From Lutjanus erythropterus (Eukaryota > Chordata > Actinopteri > Lutjaniformes > Lutjanidae), in NCBI GenBank assembly GCA_020091685.1, contig CM034595.1, positions 16,736,025 to 16,800,024 on the forward strand: a stretch of 64,000 nucleotides of DNA, in the 5' to 3' direction. Under the pieces are notes generated by a model. It was not told where the DNA came from, searched no databases, and saw nothing but the letters and a program-made list of their open reading frames with translations. Positions 1 to 12,900 of this stretch are shown piece by piece (the stretch's first letter is position 1; the number at the start of each line of letters is the position of its first letter). A program made the translations under genes and the position numbers.

Positions 1-2154
1 TGAGACAGCTGATGCTAACAGAAGTGTGGATGGACAAATAGGACAAATTCAATCTGGATTACATATTGGGCTGTAGGGGCAAAAGCAAAATTACTGTATA
101 ATAGCACTGCAGAAATATAGCTACCTAAACATCTTTATAAGACTAGTGATGCTCAGTGCGCTGTGTCTTAGTCAGCAGGTGCTGTCGACGCGCTTCTTTA
201 TCTGTTTACTCTTTTGTCGACAACAGGAAGGAAACTGTAACAGCAGCATGCGAGGCTGAGATGATAAACAACACCATCATAACCTTGACAGCTTCTGGAG
301 CACACACGCAAACACATACACACACAAGCTGTAAAAAACAGTTGAATCTTCTCTTCCAATCCATAAAACCTTAAAAATGGCCTTGGTGCTAATTTTTCAA
401 CAATTTGATCTCAGTTTTACCCCTTCATATTATTGTTGCTGTGTTTCTCTAAACGAGCACACAGAGACACACACTGCACTGCCTCAGGCACTCCACTAAA
501 TATCTGTATGATTAATGTGAATGCAGCCTCAAAAACAGCAGTACTATATCACTTTGTCAATATTAACTGGTGGATATTGTGTTGACTAGATTTAAAGAGA
601 AACCACTGATTTACATTTTACCCAGACTTCTCTGCTTCAAGCTGAAGCTGTAGTGAAAAGAAACCCAGAAACACAAAGAAACATGTATATTGTCCTTTGT
701 TTTCAACCAAGCTGAGGCTTTAAATTCAAGTTGACATAAATATTGACATTATGCATTCCCTTCTGCCTAACATACAACAGACACACACTAACACACCCAC
801 GCCTGTGTACGTTTTATGTTTTAACCTTCTACAGTAGTGTTCTAGAGTTGAGTTTTAAGATTTATGCTAAATACTAGCTAATATCTAGGATCAGAGGAAG
901 CAATGGTATAAAAATAAGATTTAAAAAATATTGAAGTGATTCTATATTACAGTGTTACTTTCAGTGTAATGGTTTGCATCTCCACCTTTGTTTATTTAGA
1001 ATTACATATCTTTATAACAAAGCTCTTCAAAGCAAATGACATGGACTTTATAGTTTGACATATACAACAATTTTGCTTAAATTAAAGACCAAATCAAACT
1101 TATAAAATGAAAGACTAACTTAAACCTAATAAATGCACTGTGTGCATATCTGCCCTTCCCATACAAACAGGAGAGAACCAGCCTATACTGTGTGTGCAGG
1201 GTGTAGTTGTCTAGCCCTGACGTGTATACCAGCTATTTTTTCACTGCCAAATATGTACTCTTCTTGTATAATGAGTTGTCTGGCTGCACTAAAGAATATT
1301 TTGTTTATAGTTGCAGCATGTAAAAAGTTAATGTTGAGGTTGTGTGTAGGACAAAAGGACTGTTGAGAGGAAATTATTGACTGAAAATACAAATTTTAAC
1401 CCAGTGAATACTTTCTAACACATTGTAAAAAGAAAGAACACTGAAAATACAGGGAGACCAAAGCAAAAGAGAAGGTGATGCACTGTCAGCAGTGTCAGGA
1501 TGGTGAAAAAGAGAAGTAGCTAGGTCTATACATTTATTAATGATCCTGGTGCTGTCTCCTCTAGCCTGACTAATGCACTAACCTCCTCATACTTCATCCT
1601 TTCTCTTCCTTTCATCTTCCTGTCCATCATTCCCCTCTCCTTAAACCCCCCTAGTCCTCTTGTTTTTACCTTGCTACCCTGTCATCCCTGCTGCCAAAAC
1701 CTTCCCATGCTCCGTTCTCTGAACTCCATTCTGGTACCTTCACCTTTCTCATCCCTTTTCTGAGGTCTATGCCTCTCTCATCTCTGCCCCTGTCAGACAA
1801 GACAGCCCTCTGCTGCAATCTCACTTTGCACCACAGAAAGATCTAGGTTATGTAAAGATCAATACGAGGCCAGCTGAAGTTCAAGTAGGTCCTGTTTAAA
1901 TCTATGATGGATCTGTCTGTCTTTGTATCTGCCAGCTTTGAAGGTGTGTGCGAGCGGCTGCATGCATAAGAGAGAAAGCGAAATAAAGAGGGGGATAGAG
2001 AGAGAGAGAAGTGAAAATGAAAGAAAGAGAGAAAGAAGGACGAATGTGCGGAATAGATAAGTGCAGACGAGACACAAGAACTGTACTGTCTCATGAACTC
2101 TGATGAAAACCAGCTCCACTTGTTCCTGTACTTCAGCCATGACTTGCGTGCATG

Positions 2155-2194
2155 CACACACACACACACACACAAACACACACAAACACACACA
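2155..2194. repeat. CA-rich microsatellite
   Basis: An interrupted (CA)n run with two AAAC interruptions, downstream of a GA-rich tract at about 1990-2041. Confidence 0.9.
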
Positions 2195-2873
2195 CGTCTA
2201 CACACAGTCTTTCACCAGGTTATGTGCGTCATTCTTCACAGTTTAAGTTTCAGATGTCGCAGCATTGTGACAGCTCCGTCCTCCAGGGCAGACATTCAGT
2301 CAATTTCTAACAAGTATAAAACTTCAGACTGTCTCAGTTCTTTAACATAAAGAATGAGTGTGTGTGTATACCATCACTGTCAAAGAGTTCAGTGATCAAC
2401 AACCAAGTTCATTTTCTTTGATGAGTATAAATGTTTTGTGCACTGGGGTGTGAAATGTGATATAGTTTAAACCAAAATTTAATTCACAGAGTAACTGATA
2501 GGAGATAATAAAACTAATAACAACATGTGCCAAAATGATACACAAATACAACAGGTAGATCTCATTACAGCTTCACTGCCTGTAGTGCTGTATCATTATA
2601 AATATCTTAAGCTGTCATTTGGCATTATTCCTGTTGCTAATCTGTTGTGAGGTGTTGGTGTCTCTGTCTTTAATTTGTGTAGAAGAAGTCTGCCAACAGA
2701 GAAATGTTAGACAGTTACTAGAATAAAATAGGCTGTGTCATCACTATCTAGGGAAAAAACGAGATCATTAGTGTGTTTTCAGAAAGCATAGACTTAGGAG
2801 TGTTAATGATCATTGCATTTATACACTGAGGACTTCAAATGTAAATTATTGTTTCTAAAATCTGTGTCAGCTG

Positions 2874-3337
2874 CTGGGGTCAGTTGCACAAAACATCTAT
2901 GGACTTAAGATTTTCCTTAAAGACTGAGTTAATATTTTCTTAAAATAAAATCTTAGCAAGCACAGTAAGGAAAATAATTTAAGGAACCTCTTACTCTCTT
3001 AACCAGTCTTGACTGCAACATGGCCAAGGGGTGAATAAATACTGGAATCAACTCTGTTTAACAGTATTTCTTTCACAATATACAAGATCACAGTCTAAAT
3101 GACAAAGTTAGTTATGTCATGATAAAAGGTATCACAAGCACCGAGCAAACAAATGGTGGATGGAATGGAGACTATATAATTTTACTGCAGTAAAATCTCT
3201 TTCAATGCCTTAAGGTTTTCCCTTTAGAAGGATTCAGTGCAACAGCCTTAAGCACATCCTTCAGCTAAAGGAAAATTAAACCTTAAGTGTCATATTTAAG
3301 GAGAAAACTTCAGGGTTTTTTGTACAACCAGCCCTAG
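2874..3337. mobile_element. nonautonomous inverted-repeat element (MITE-like)
   Basis: The left end GGTCAGTTGCACAAAA and the reverse complement of the right end, GGCTGGTTGTACAAAA, match at most positions, so the 464-bp segment has terminal inverted repeats. The interior is AT-rich with several TTAAG/CTTAA modules and has no coding capacity. The target duplication is not clear. It is probably a short DNA-transposon derivative common in fish introns. Confidence 0.55.
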
Positions 3338-3378
3338 GTTTTTGAGTGTCTGTTATCATGCTTTTGATAGATATTTAC

Positions 3379-3976
3379 CCATTGCGCTGTGTCTGTTGTT
3401 CTCAACTTCATCCAGTTTCAGGTTTAAAGCTGACTCAGTCTCCGACCGGGAGCTGCTGGCTGAGGTTGCATCTGACTTGACAGCCATGCTGCTGGACTTT
3501 TCCGACTCCTCCATCCTGCTGCTGGAGCTTTTCATAGTGGTTTGGACCTGCACAGACCCGCTCATTGTGCTGCTGGTGAGGCTGCTACACTGGGAACCGA
3601 CTTGGTCCAGGTCCGCATCTGAGTCATCGAGGCTGTGACTGAGTTCAGAGCTTGAATCCTGGACAGCCAGGCTGTCGGTGGTGCTGCTGCTTGGGGTCGG
3701 GGAGCTGGGGGTTGTGGTGGCAGTGGCCACAGGTGGAGGTTGTACTGGCGCTTTCAAGGGGACTGGTTTTACCGTTTGTGTTACCACAGTGGTAGCAGAG
3801 ATGGTGGTTGACTGTGCCACCTTGGTACGGGAGGCCGGGGTAGGTGTTTCAGTAGCGAGGCTATCAGGGGTGGGAGCAGCAGAAGGTGAAGTGTCGTCAG
3901 GGCCTGGGGTGATGGAAGCCGGGGTGGGAGGAGGGGCTGGAGCCTTTCTTTTCCTCTGCTGGCTCTCTGAGCCCGT
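3379..3976 (-). CDS. cobl: cobl coding exon 9 (second KRAP motif, Ser/Thr/Pro-rich)
   Basis: The exon is 598 nt, with acceptor TTTCAATCAG|ACG and donor CAATGG|GTAAAT. It begins [20 protein letters not shown], which parallels KKKRRAPAPPPP in COBL. It continues through low-complexity [12 protein letters not shown] to [18 protein letters not shown] and serine-rich text ending ENNRHSAMG. It starts in phase 0 after exon 8 and leaves one base for a following exon. The next exons, including those for the WH2 domains, are not seen to the left within the window. Confidence 0.88.
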
Positions 3977-6900
3977 CTGATTGAAAATAAGTAAAAGAAA
4001 AGCAGAGAGACAGTAGAAAGTTAATTTATGCAAGAACCTTCTGCATATGTGTGTGTGTGGTCTAACCATAAATCAGCCTGTCTACCAGGACTGAAGTAGA
4101 GTTACTACTGAGTAATTAAATCAAGTGGAGTTCTGGCAGGCGCCTGAGTCCTCAAATCCATCAGAGTGCCAACATTCCTTTTAAATTATCCTACAACAAC
4201 ATCTGGCAGCGACACAGTTAATTTGATGCAGTGGTATTGTGATAGTACATATTGAGACTGTATGCACACTTTACTGTGGTGCTTCTCCTAAATATTCAAA
4301 GAGACATCAACCATAATCCAACTGTAATGCTGTCTTGCTGAATTACTCGTAAAACTGAACCACTGATCACTTCAGGGGGGGAAGTGACAGCTGTTATTAG
4401 CAAAATGATGCAATTTCTTTTGTGTATGTGCAAACATAAAACAAAAACATGTCATGTTGCTCCCGTATCTCCAACACTCTGTAAACTCAGTTTAAAAATA
4501 CAATTGTTGGCAAGGTACAACTTAAAACACTTAGGCAAGAAGTCAATGATGGGGAAAAAGTAAAATGATACCAAGTGACACTCGGCCCAGCAAGAACAAG
4601 TGGTTCAGCAAGAATCTGTCAACAGATGTTTCATAACATTAATCCTTTTTTATGTTTTTCATAATGACGGTGACAGAAAAAGAAACAAATTTTGTAAAAA
4701 TACACAAACACATTTAAACTGGTTGTCGTGGAGAAAGAGAAATGAAAAAGGAGGAGACAGGGTAAAACTATGAATCACTGACAAAGTAATGAGTGAGAAA
4801 TTCTCTGTTTTCTTCCACAGGGAGATGAGACTATTCACACCCTCATGTGCAAGTTGATCTCACTCTCTGTGAAGTCAGTTTTCTAAGAATCAATTTAAAA
4901 GTGCTATGGGCAGGTTTCAACAGTGTAGATGTCCTTCTGTCTCAAAATTCCCAATTACTGCTGCTGCTGTGTTCAACTTTTCTTCACTCTGAAAGTGAAC
5001 AGAGAACATGCCCAGAGCTGCATGTAGGGTTGCATCATGCAGCAGGACGAGAGAGATCAGGCCACCTTGCCTCTCTTTAGGCAAACTAGGTTCACACATG
5101 TGAACTCAGTGAACTCACCACTGCATGGCATGCTATGGAAATCTAAATGGCCCCCCAACTGGTTGTCTTTCTCTTCCTTGGTCTCCCACTTCTCTCCCTC
5201 TCTGGCATTCATACATACATGAATACAGACATACCAGTGGATGTGGGCCAAAGTTGAAGCTGCAATGGATGACTGACTCGCCTATGAAGATAGATGTGTG
5301 TGTGTGTGTGTGTGTGCACATGCATGTGTGAGTATGTTTACGTGTGTGTTCCCTGCAGAGTGAAACATAAGACTGCAGCCAAGCCCTGCTCTGAAAGCAA
5401 GAGATCTGTGGCCACAACACACACACACACGCACATGCACGTACACTTTTCTGTGTGACAGTATGAGCACATACACAAGCACACATGAGAAGGAACGGTA
5501 TATCTCAGGCCAAAGTACACTCTTAGAAATAAGGGTTCCAAAGAGGTCCTCCCTGAAAGGGCTGAGGTTCGACCCAAAATGATTTGCTTTGCTTTGTTTC
5601 ATCAAGGGTTCAGCAACCCTTTTTATCCAAAGAACCCTTTTTGTAAAAAAGAGTTCTTCCTGGATTATTGAAATCAATCACAATCCTCTTTTGTCACAGG
5701 TTTTTTTTTTCTTTACATTAATATGAAAGGGTTCTTGGTAGAACCCCTCTGAGTGGCTTCTAGATAAATCCTTTGGAATAAAGAAGGGGTCTCTTCAGAA
5801 CTCCGGAGGCGGGTTCTAGATAAAACCAGTAGTAACCTCTGGGTGGGTGCTTGTTGGAAGGTTATGATCGAATCCCAAGGGAGGGTTCTTGCTAAAGCTT
5901 ACATCATAGAAGGATTCTCTGTAGAACCTTTCATAGGGGGTTTTGTGTGGAACCTATCACAGATGGTTCAAGGTATAACCCTTCCAACTGAAACCTTTAC
6001 AAAAGGTTCTATGGGGAACCAAAAAGGGTTCTCCTACGGGGACAAGCTGAATAACCCTTTATGGTTCTAGTTAGCACCTTTATTTCTCAGAGTGTGGGGT
6101 GTATGGATTAGGGAGTTGTTAAGGGTTGCAGGGTTAAGTGTGTGCTGCTCTCATGGGCTTATTGGCGCCATGACTGGGAACGCAGCATGTACTTAAGATT
6201 GTTAGAGACTGAAGCCAAGACTCAAGACTCTGTATTACACCACATTCAAGGTCACACTGTACATTAAGTTAAGCTGGCTGTGTAATGTGATTATGTATAC
6301 ACTGTGTTTATGTGTGTTGTTTACTAATGTTACATTTGCAGCTGCTTTTCCAAACGTATGTTACACAGAGGAGAATAACTGTACAACATAACTCGTTTTT
6401 TTTTTCAAAAGCTATGCATGTGCTGCTGCTGCATACCTGCTAGAGGCAGGATCTGGCCTCTTCTGCTCAAATGTCAAGTCAGCCTTGTGTCATGACATCA
6501 CAAGTCAAGTCACTACAAAGCAAAGGACGGCCAAAGTATCAAGTGGATTCTCAAGTCCTGACGCCGTAAGTACAGTCGAGTCATGTTGCATCAAATCACA
6601 AGCAGAAACAATGTCAAACGAAATCAATGCAAAGATGAGTGATGAGTTCACTAGAGTTTCACAATGCACTATGAAAAATACAGATTAAATCCATACGCGG
6701 GAATACACAGAGATACTAAACTCCTCTTTCCATTTACTAGTTTTGAAATTGATTAATCACACAGTAGATTCATTTTAGGTAGCTTATTTTAATGAGACAA
6801 AGATAAACAACATTCAGAAGTTTTTCACTATCACAAGGAGCCAGATTCATGGATCATATTCTGGAGTATTATATAGGACCAGACATGAGACGTAACAAAA

Positions 6901-9900
6901 GTATTTTGTTTTCAAATATTTGTACTTTACTTGAGCATTTATTTTTCTGAAACTTCTTACTTTCACCCCCCTGCAATTTAACAGAAATATCTGTTATATC
7001 TATCTTATTTTAGTTTAAATACTTTTGAAGGATTATTGATTATTTTTATTATATGCTTCCTTCCCAACATCAAGATCAGTTTCAACCTAAACGGATGGGA
7101 CAGTTACACATAGAAAAGGCATTTCCTTGGTGTGTCCATCAGTGCATATCATGTATGACAGATGTAACAGGACGCAACAGGCAGTCAGAGAGGGACTGCA
7201 GAGAAAAGGTTCAGTTAGATTTGCACAGAAAAAGCCGGTATAAGAGAGAGATACAGAAGAGAGCTACTTTTTACTTTTACTCAAGTAAATAAGCTGAATG
7301 AGTAAATACATTGAATCAGTACTTCTGTTTTTACTAGTCTTTTGTAGACAAGTATCTGTACTTCTACTTGAGTAAAGAACGTGTGCACTTAAGCCATTTC
7401 CGTAAACAACTGAAAGAAGCAAACACTTTCTTCACTGTTAATCTTAAATCACAAGAAGTCCATTTATTTCTGATGATTAAGAAAGGATGTAGGGACATCA
7501 TCACCCACCATCTAATTATCAAACTTCCTTGTTTTCATACTAATGTGATTGTTATACAGTAACTCCACAAACATGAGGAAAAGAGAACTTGATTTCAGCT
7601 ATTAAAAGCTTTCATGTTCTATGTAGGGTGTTTTTGTCTCATAAATGGTGCTTGGACTGAAGACTGCTTTAGTCTATTATTGAGGAAGATAAGCTCTGCT
7701 GTGAAAATGCTGTAGTTTTGTTATTTTCTCATTATGCTGACTAATAACTATGCTAAAACGTAGTGGAGAGAATGAACAAATATATTGCTCAGATTCACAA
7801 CTGGTTTGGACAGAGCACTAACCAATCATAATCTGCAAATCACGAACAAGCAGTTATTGTCTGCTAGGGCTCTACAATTAATTCAAATATTACTGAATTT
7901 TGCAATATGGTCATACCCAAGTTGCAGAAGCTGCAGTTGTTTGATAAGGGAAAAATGCAGGACAAAATAGATTTACAATGAACGGACATCACATCATCAT
8001 GATTTTAATTTTTTTTTTTCAATGAACATGAATATTGTGATGAAAAAATTACTATTTTCACTGATTTTTTTGCAGCACTATTGTCTACCACATGCTTCTT
8101 TGCTTTAACACATTAAGATTTTTCTCTTCCTGACTGGTTTTGTGCGGGCTTTGATTAAAGAACAGCTGAAAAACAACACAACATATGTGGACATGGGTAT
8201 ATTTTAAAGGGAATGCGCCTTTACACAAAAGCACACACAAGGCCATGCCAGGACAGTCTGGTGTGTCCATTAGATTTTCCACTCTATGGTTTGAGAGGCA
8301 AAGGGCCTCATGTTGGAGCATGTTGATCAGATAGGGCCACCCATGGAGGCTTCAACCTGTTGCGTGACCATTCATCAGTTGTTTCGAAGGACTCTTGATG
8401 GGTGAGGGGCTTTGTGACGGAGCAACATTACAGCGCTAATGTGGAATGTGAAATGGAGTATGTGTGAGTATGAGAGGGAGTTACACTGTATATGTGTGTG
8501 CTTGTGCATGTCACCATGCATGCATGAGTACATTCATATATGCTTGTGTGTATATGTGTAAATGCACATGTGTATGTATGTGCATGTCAGAGATAATAAT
8601 AGCGGCTGAACTGTCTCGACATTGAGGGCACTGAGGTCAAAAACATCCAACAGTAGGCTGGAAGACAGTTAGCGTGTGTTGGGGTTATTGTGTGTGTACG
8701 TATGTTATAATTAACATGTGTGAGTGTGTAGCATGAAGAAAAGAGTTTATGCTAAAAGTCTTAACAATGTGTGTATGTAAGGGGGGAGGCGTGGAAGAGG
8801 CTAGCTAAGGATAAGGAGACACATGGCTGACCCAGTTCCATTGTCATCTACTGTGTCCTACTAACCCACTGAATTTCCATGCTTTCTTCCCCTTTTCCCT
8901 ACATTTACAGAAATGTTCATATACACAGTTTTGTGTAGGGGTGAGAGGATTCAGAGAAGACAAACATAATAGCTGTACTATATACACATTGATTAACTGT
9001 AGGGCTGTAACAATATATTGAATATTGCAAAATGGTCTCAATACTGTACCAGATGGTGACAATATCTACCGCAATAGTGATTTGTTAATTATTTTGTTTT
9101 ATTAAATTTCATTTTATTTTATAAAAATGACATTTTTTCACAGTTTTTCACATTTTTTCAAGGTGTCTTTTTTTTTTTTTTTTAAATCTTACAATAAATA
9201 TTGTGTCATGGAATTTTTATCATGGAATTGTCATACCTTTAGTTTTTGGTAACATTACATTCTTACTAACTTGCCTACAATTAATAAACTGTGCTTTTGC
9301 TAATTTAAAGGCTGGCTTTCTGCAGGCAATAGTGCAGTGCATTTCTGTAAATTACTTTTCCAGTTAATCAAAAACGTACAAGTTCTCACATCCTAAGTGC
9401 AGGAAATGGTGAATTTTTTATGATTTTTCCTTGACAAATGACTTAAGTGAATACTTACTTCTAAATGGTTCTCAAACTGGGATCCTTAAGTGGGTTGTAG
9501 GGGGTCCCCAGGAAAAAGAGGAGTAGAATATTTTAACTTTTATCACATTTTTTATAAAGTTGGTTAAAGTTGATTGACAAGATTTTATCATCTTCAAACG
9601 TAAAAATAAAAAAAAATAATTAAGACAAAATCCTCTCAAACTGAGGTCTAATGGGGACCTACGGTGGAGGTCATTAGCATTAAAAAGTTTGAAATCACTT
9701 CTCCCCTAATATGAATATAAGATAAATAAAAAAAATTATTGGATTACATATATACCGCCTATTTGAAAAAAAAAGCAAATACCTACTGAATTACTCAAAC
9801 AAAACCAGAACTAGAGGAGTTTGGAGTTAACAAAACCAACACACTGGATTACATTTATATGGCATGTGTATAACAAGGGGTATTCACTGTTCACTTTCTA

Positions 9901-9906
9901 ATAAAT

Positions 9907-9946
<40 letters not shown>

Positions 9947-12900
9947 CCACTCAGATGTAGCCATGAACGGTTTGAGACTAACACTAACATACATTTGCTT
10001 CATTTGTTTGTCCCATCTGTCCTGGCTGGTCTCATACACAAGATGTTTTGACAGCTTCAAGTGCAGACAGATCTTGTCCTACATAGGCAGCATGGCAGGG
10101 TGACGTGTTCCCCTATTCCAGGCCCCTAACTCACACTTTCACAATCTTCAAGGTCAGTGCATAAGAATAGAAAGCTTGCAGTGTCTCTCTACAGTACACT
10201 TCAGTCAGCACAACCACAGAGCCAAGCAGACATACAGCAAGGACATGTTGTACATTAATGTACATTATGTTAGAGGGCATGTGTAGGATATTGGCAAAAT
10301 TCGGTAACAAAAGGTAATGTGTAATTAACAACAGTACTGTGTGCTAATCATGTCCTGTTTCCATTGCAAAATATTCCTCTACCTCTATAATTTTGGCCTT
10401 TACTTGGTAGATCTGGTTCACATATTGTTTTTAAATGGCAAAGTAGCAGATATGTGATTTCACTTCAGTTTAGAAAACAGTTCTGTTTTAGGGGTTAGGG
10501 GTTAGGAGTTAGGGTTATTACGTTAATGTACAATACAAAAAACTGCTGCACAATCACGAACAACAATCTGGTGCTTCTTATTTTATGGTGATCTACTGTA
10601 TTATAGTTTGTGTCTTACATTGTTCTGTCGGTGCTTTCTTGTAGAGTTCTGAGTTTTGCGCTATTAAGGTATATTTGTATTGTTGAGTGTGTGTTTTGTA
10701 CTGCCTTCTGGGTATTTGCTGTTAAGTTTTATGTATTTTAAAGGCCAGTCTTGGCACAGGCATTGCAAGTTAGCTTAAGCCATAAATTATGTGATGTATG
10801 GCATCGGTTTATGCTACATACTTGTCCCTATACAAATAAAAATCTAAAAAAACAAAATGTTCTCATGTAATTGACTCGTGTGTGACTAATTAACAGTTTT
10901 GTTATCCATGCAAATCTTCAGACTAAGATCAGACTAAACATGTAGGACAACTTTTTGACAATTAGATCAAAGTCATTTTGAAGATGTATGTAAAATGTAC
11001 ATGGCTCTACTAGAGCCACAGCACCTGTTGTTTTCAAATGAAAACAGCAGCTTTAAAGGGAGGATGAAGAATGGGAGATGATCAGAGGAAGGGCTGCCTG
11101 TTTGCTTTGGCAGCAGCTGCCTTCTTTCTTTGCTTCCAACTGATTCAGAAATAAATGTTCTGTTCCTTCAGAATATGTGGAGAGTTACAGTGGAGCCATG
11201 TGGCAAATGGGTAAACATCCTTCTCTACATCCTTCCAAACCTCTATTGACATTTCACATCAGGAACACCCAGCTTACCTTCCGTCTTTCTCTCTTTGCAC
11301 TGATTTGTACTTTTTCCCTCCTTTTTTTTGGTCTCTTGTTCTCTCACAATTCTCACCTGAATGAAGCTATGCCTATTTAACCACAAATACATCAGGGACT
11401 AACAGCAGCAGCATGGCCAACCTCTTTGTTTATGTTGTTAAGTGGGGGTGCATTCATTGGGTGAAACTGTGACTAGTCGACAAGTATTGTAAAAGAGACA
11501 AAACAGGGTGTGCAGCAAAAGAAAAGCTGATATCAAAGGGGAACAAAAAATGGAAAGGAAAAAAAGACAGATGGATGGCAAAACAAAGAGGAAAAACAGA
11601 AGCAAAGAAAGAAAAACCCTTACAGGAACACTCATCAGTGAGCACAGATCCAGTAGCGACTTGTGTTTTGTCTGGCTGATTGAACCAGAGCTGTGCATTA
11701 GAGCAGATTAAAGTTAGCTACTGCCGTAGACAACTATGGGTCTGATGGATGACTGTGAAAAGCAAGCCTCCCTCTCCTGCCAACTCGCTGTTTTTGCAGT
11801 GACAGATCATCAGGAAAAAAAACGTAGCCAGCTCGATCAATCAAGAAGCCAAACAGACACAGGCAGGAATGCAGCATGCACAAAAACTAATTCATGCAAT
11901 GATGTGGTGAAGGCTTTCGGTAGAAAGTCTGTCATATATACTGCAATATAGCTTTACACAAACACAACACATTTACATGCCCATAAAAACATGAGGTCTG
12001 GACCAAACAGAAAACATATTGAGGAAAATACTGAAACTAATGCCACAGTCAAACCTTGAAAACACACAATGATATTATTAGCATGTTTTCAAAGTTGTTT
12101 CATTTGTATACACAGCCAAATCCAAACCTTATCTCCAGCCTCTCCCTCTCTGAATTTCCCTATGCACTTATCCCTGAATAAGATCCCATTCTGTCTCATT
12201 TACTATTTACTTATTATTCTCATTTATTAATTAAATAATAGTAAATATCATGTATTTTTATTCTGACCTGAGGTTCTTATATTAACAGTATGATGTGAAA
12301 TATGGACAAGCTGACTTGTTTTGCATGTTGTTGTTTTTCCGACTGTAACATGACACTGTCACTCACATGTGCTTTTAAGACAAGGGCTGGGTATCTGTAC
12401 TCTATACCTTTAAGGTATCAACAGAAATAACGCAGTACCAAGGCTCACTGCCACTGCAAGCCTTCTTATATTTAATGTAATGTGTGACTGGCCCACTACC
12501 ACAGCAGCTACAACTCATACAGTCTGTCATGTGATGAAGTCGAGCGTGGAGAATGACAGAGCTGATAGAATTCACAGTTCAGCATGCTGAGATTACACTT
12601 AGTATAGCTACACTACACACCTATGGCGTCTGATAAAAATAAATGCATAAAATACTTAGAATACCTAGAATTATTTCAGGAATGCTTCCGTTAACATTAT
12701 GAGTATCAAATGAGGTAGAAAAAAAGGTATCAAACAGAGGACTGTATTGCTTTAATGGTACTGGTATTGGCGCTGGTATCATAATTTTTTAAAAGATACC
12801 CAGCCCTATTTAACACTATTATCAGTTTGTGTATAGGACACAAATAAACCAATTGTTTAAAAAAAAAATAAAAGTAAAACTAAACCACAAACTGCCATAA

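Larger units (their letters stand above)
1..3378 (-). other. cobl intron 9 (continues past the window edge)
   Basis: No exon could be supported here on the minus strand, and the long WH2-encoding exon expected in cobl is absent. The stretch holds a GA-rich tract at about 1990-2041, a CA-rich microsatellite at 2155-2194 and one inverted-repeat element at 2874-3337. The short ORFs here look like chance or simple-repeat translations. Confidence 0.6.

Noticed and set aside
1843-2205. Long minus-strand frames (120 and 110 codons)
   Set aside because: They translate CA- and GA-repeat sequence (VCVCVC, LSLSLS) and have no family features or splice support.
3678-3980. 100-codon plus-strand frame ([10 protein letters not shown]...)
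   Set aside because: Antisense shadow of cobl exon 9, whose Thr/Ser/Pro codons read as Gly/Val-rich on the other strand.
5843-6070. 75-codon plus-strand frame
   Set aside because: It lies wholly inside the GGTTCT-module repeat element.
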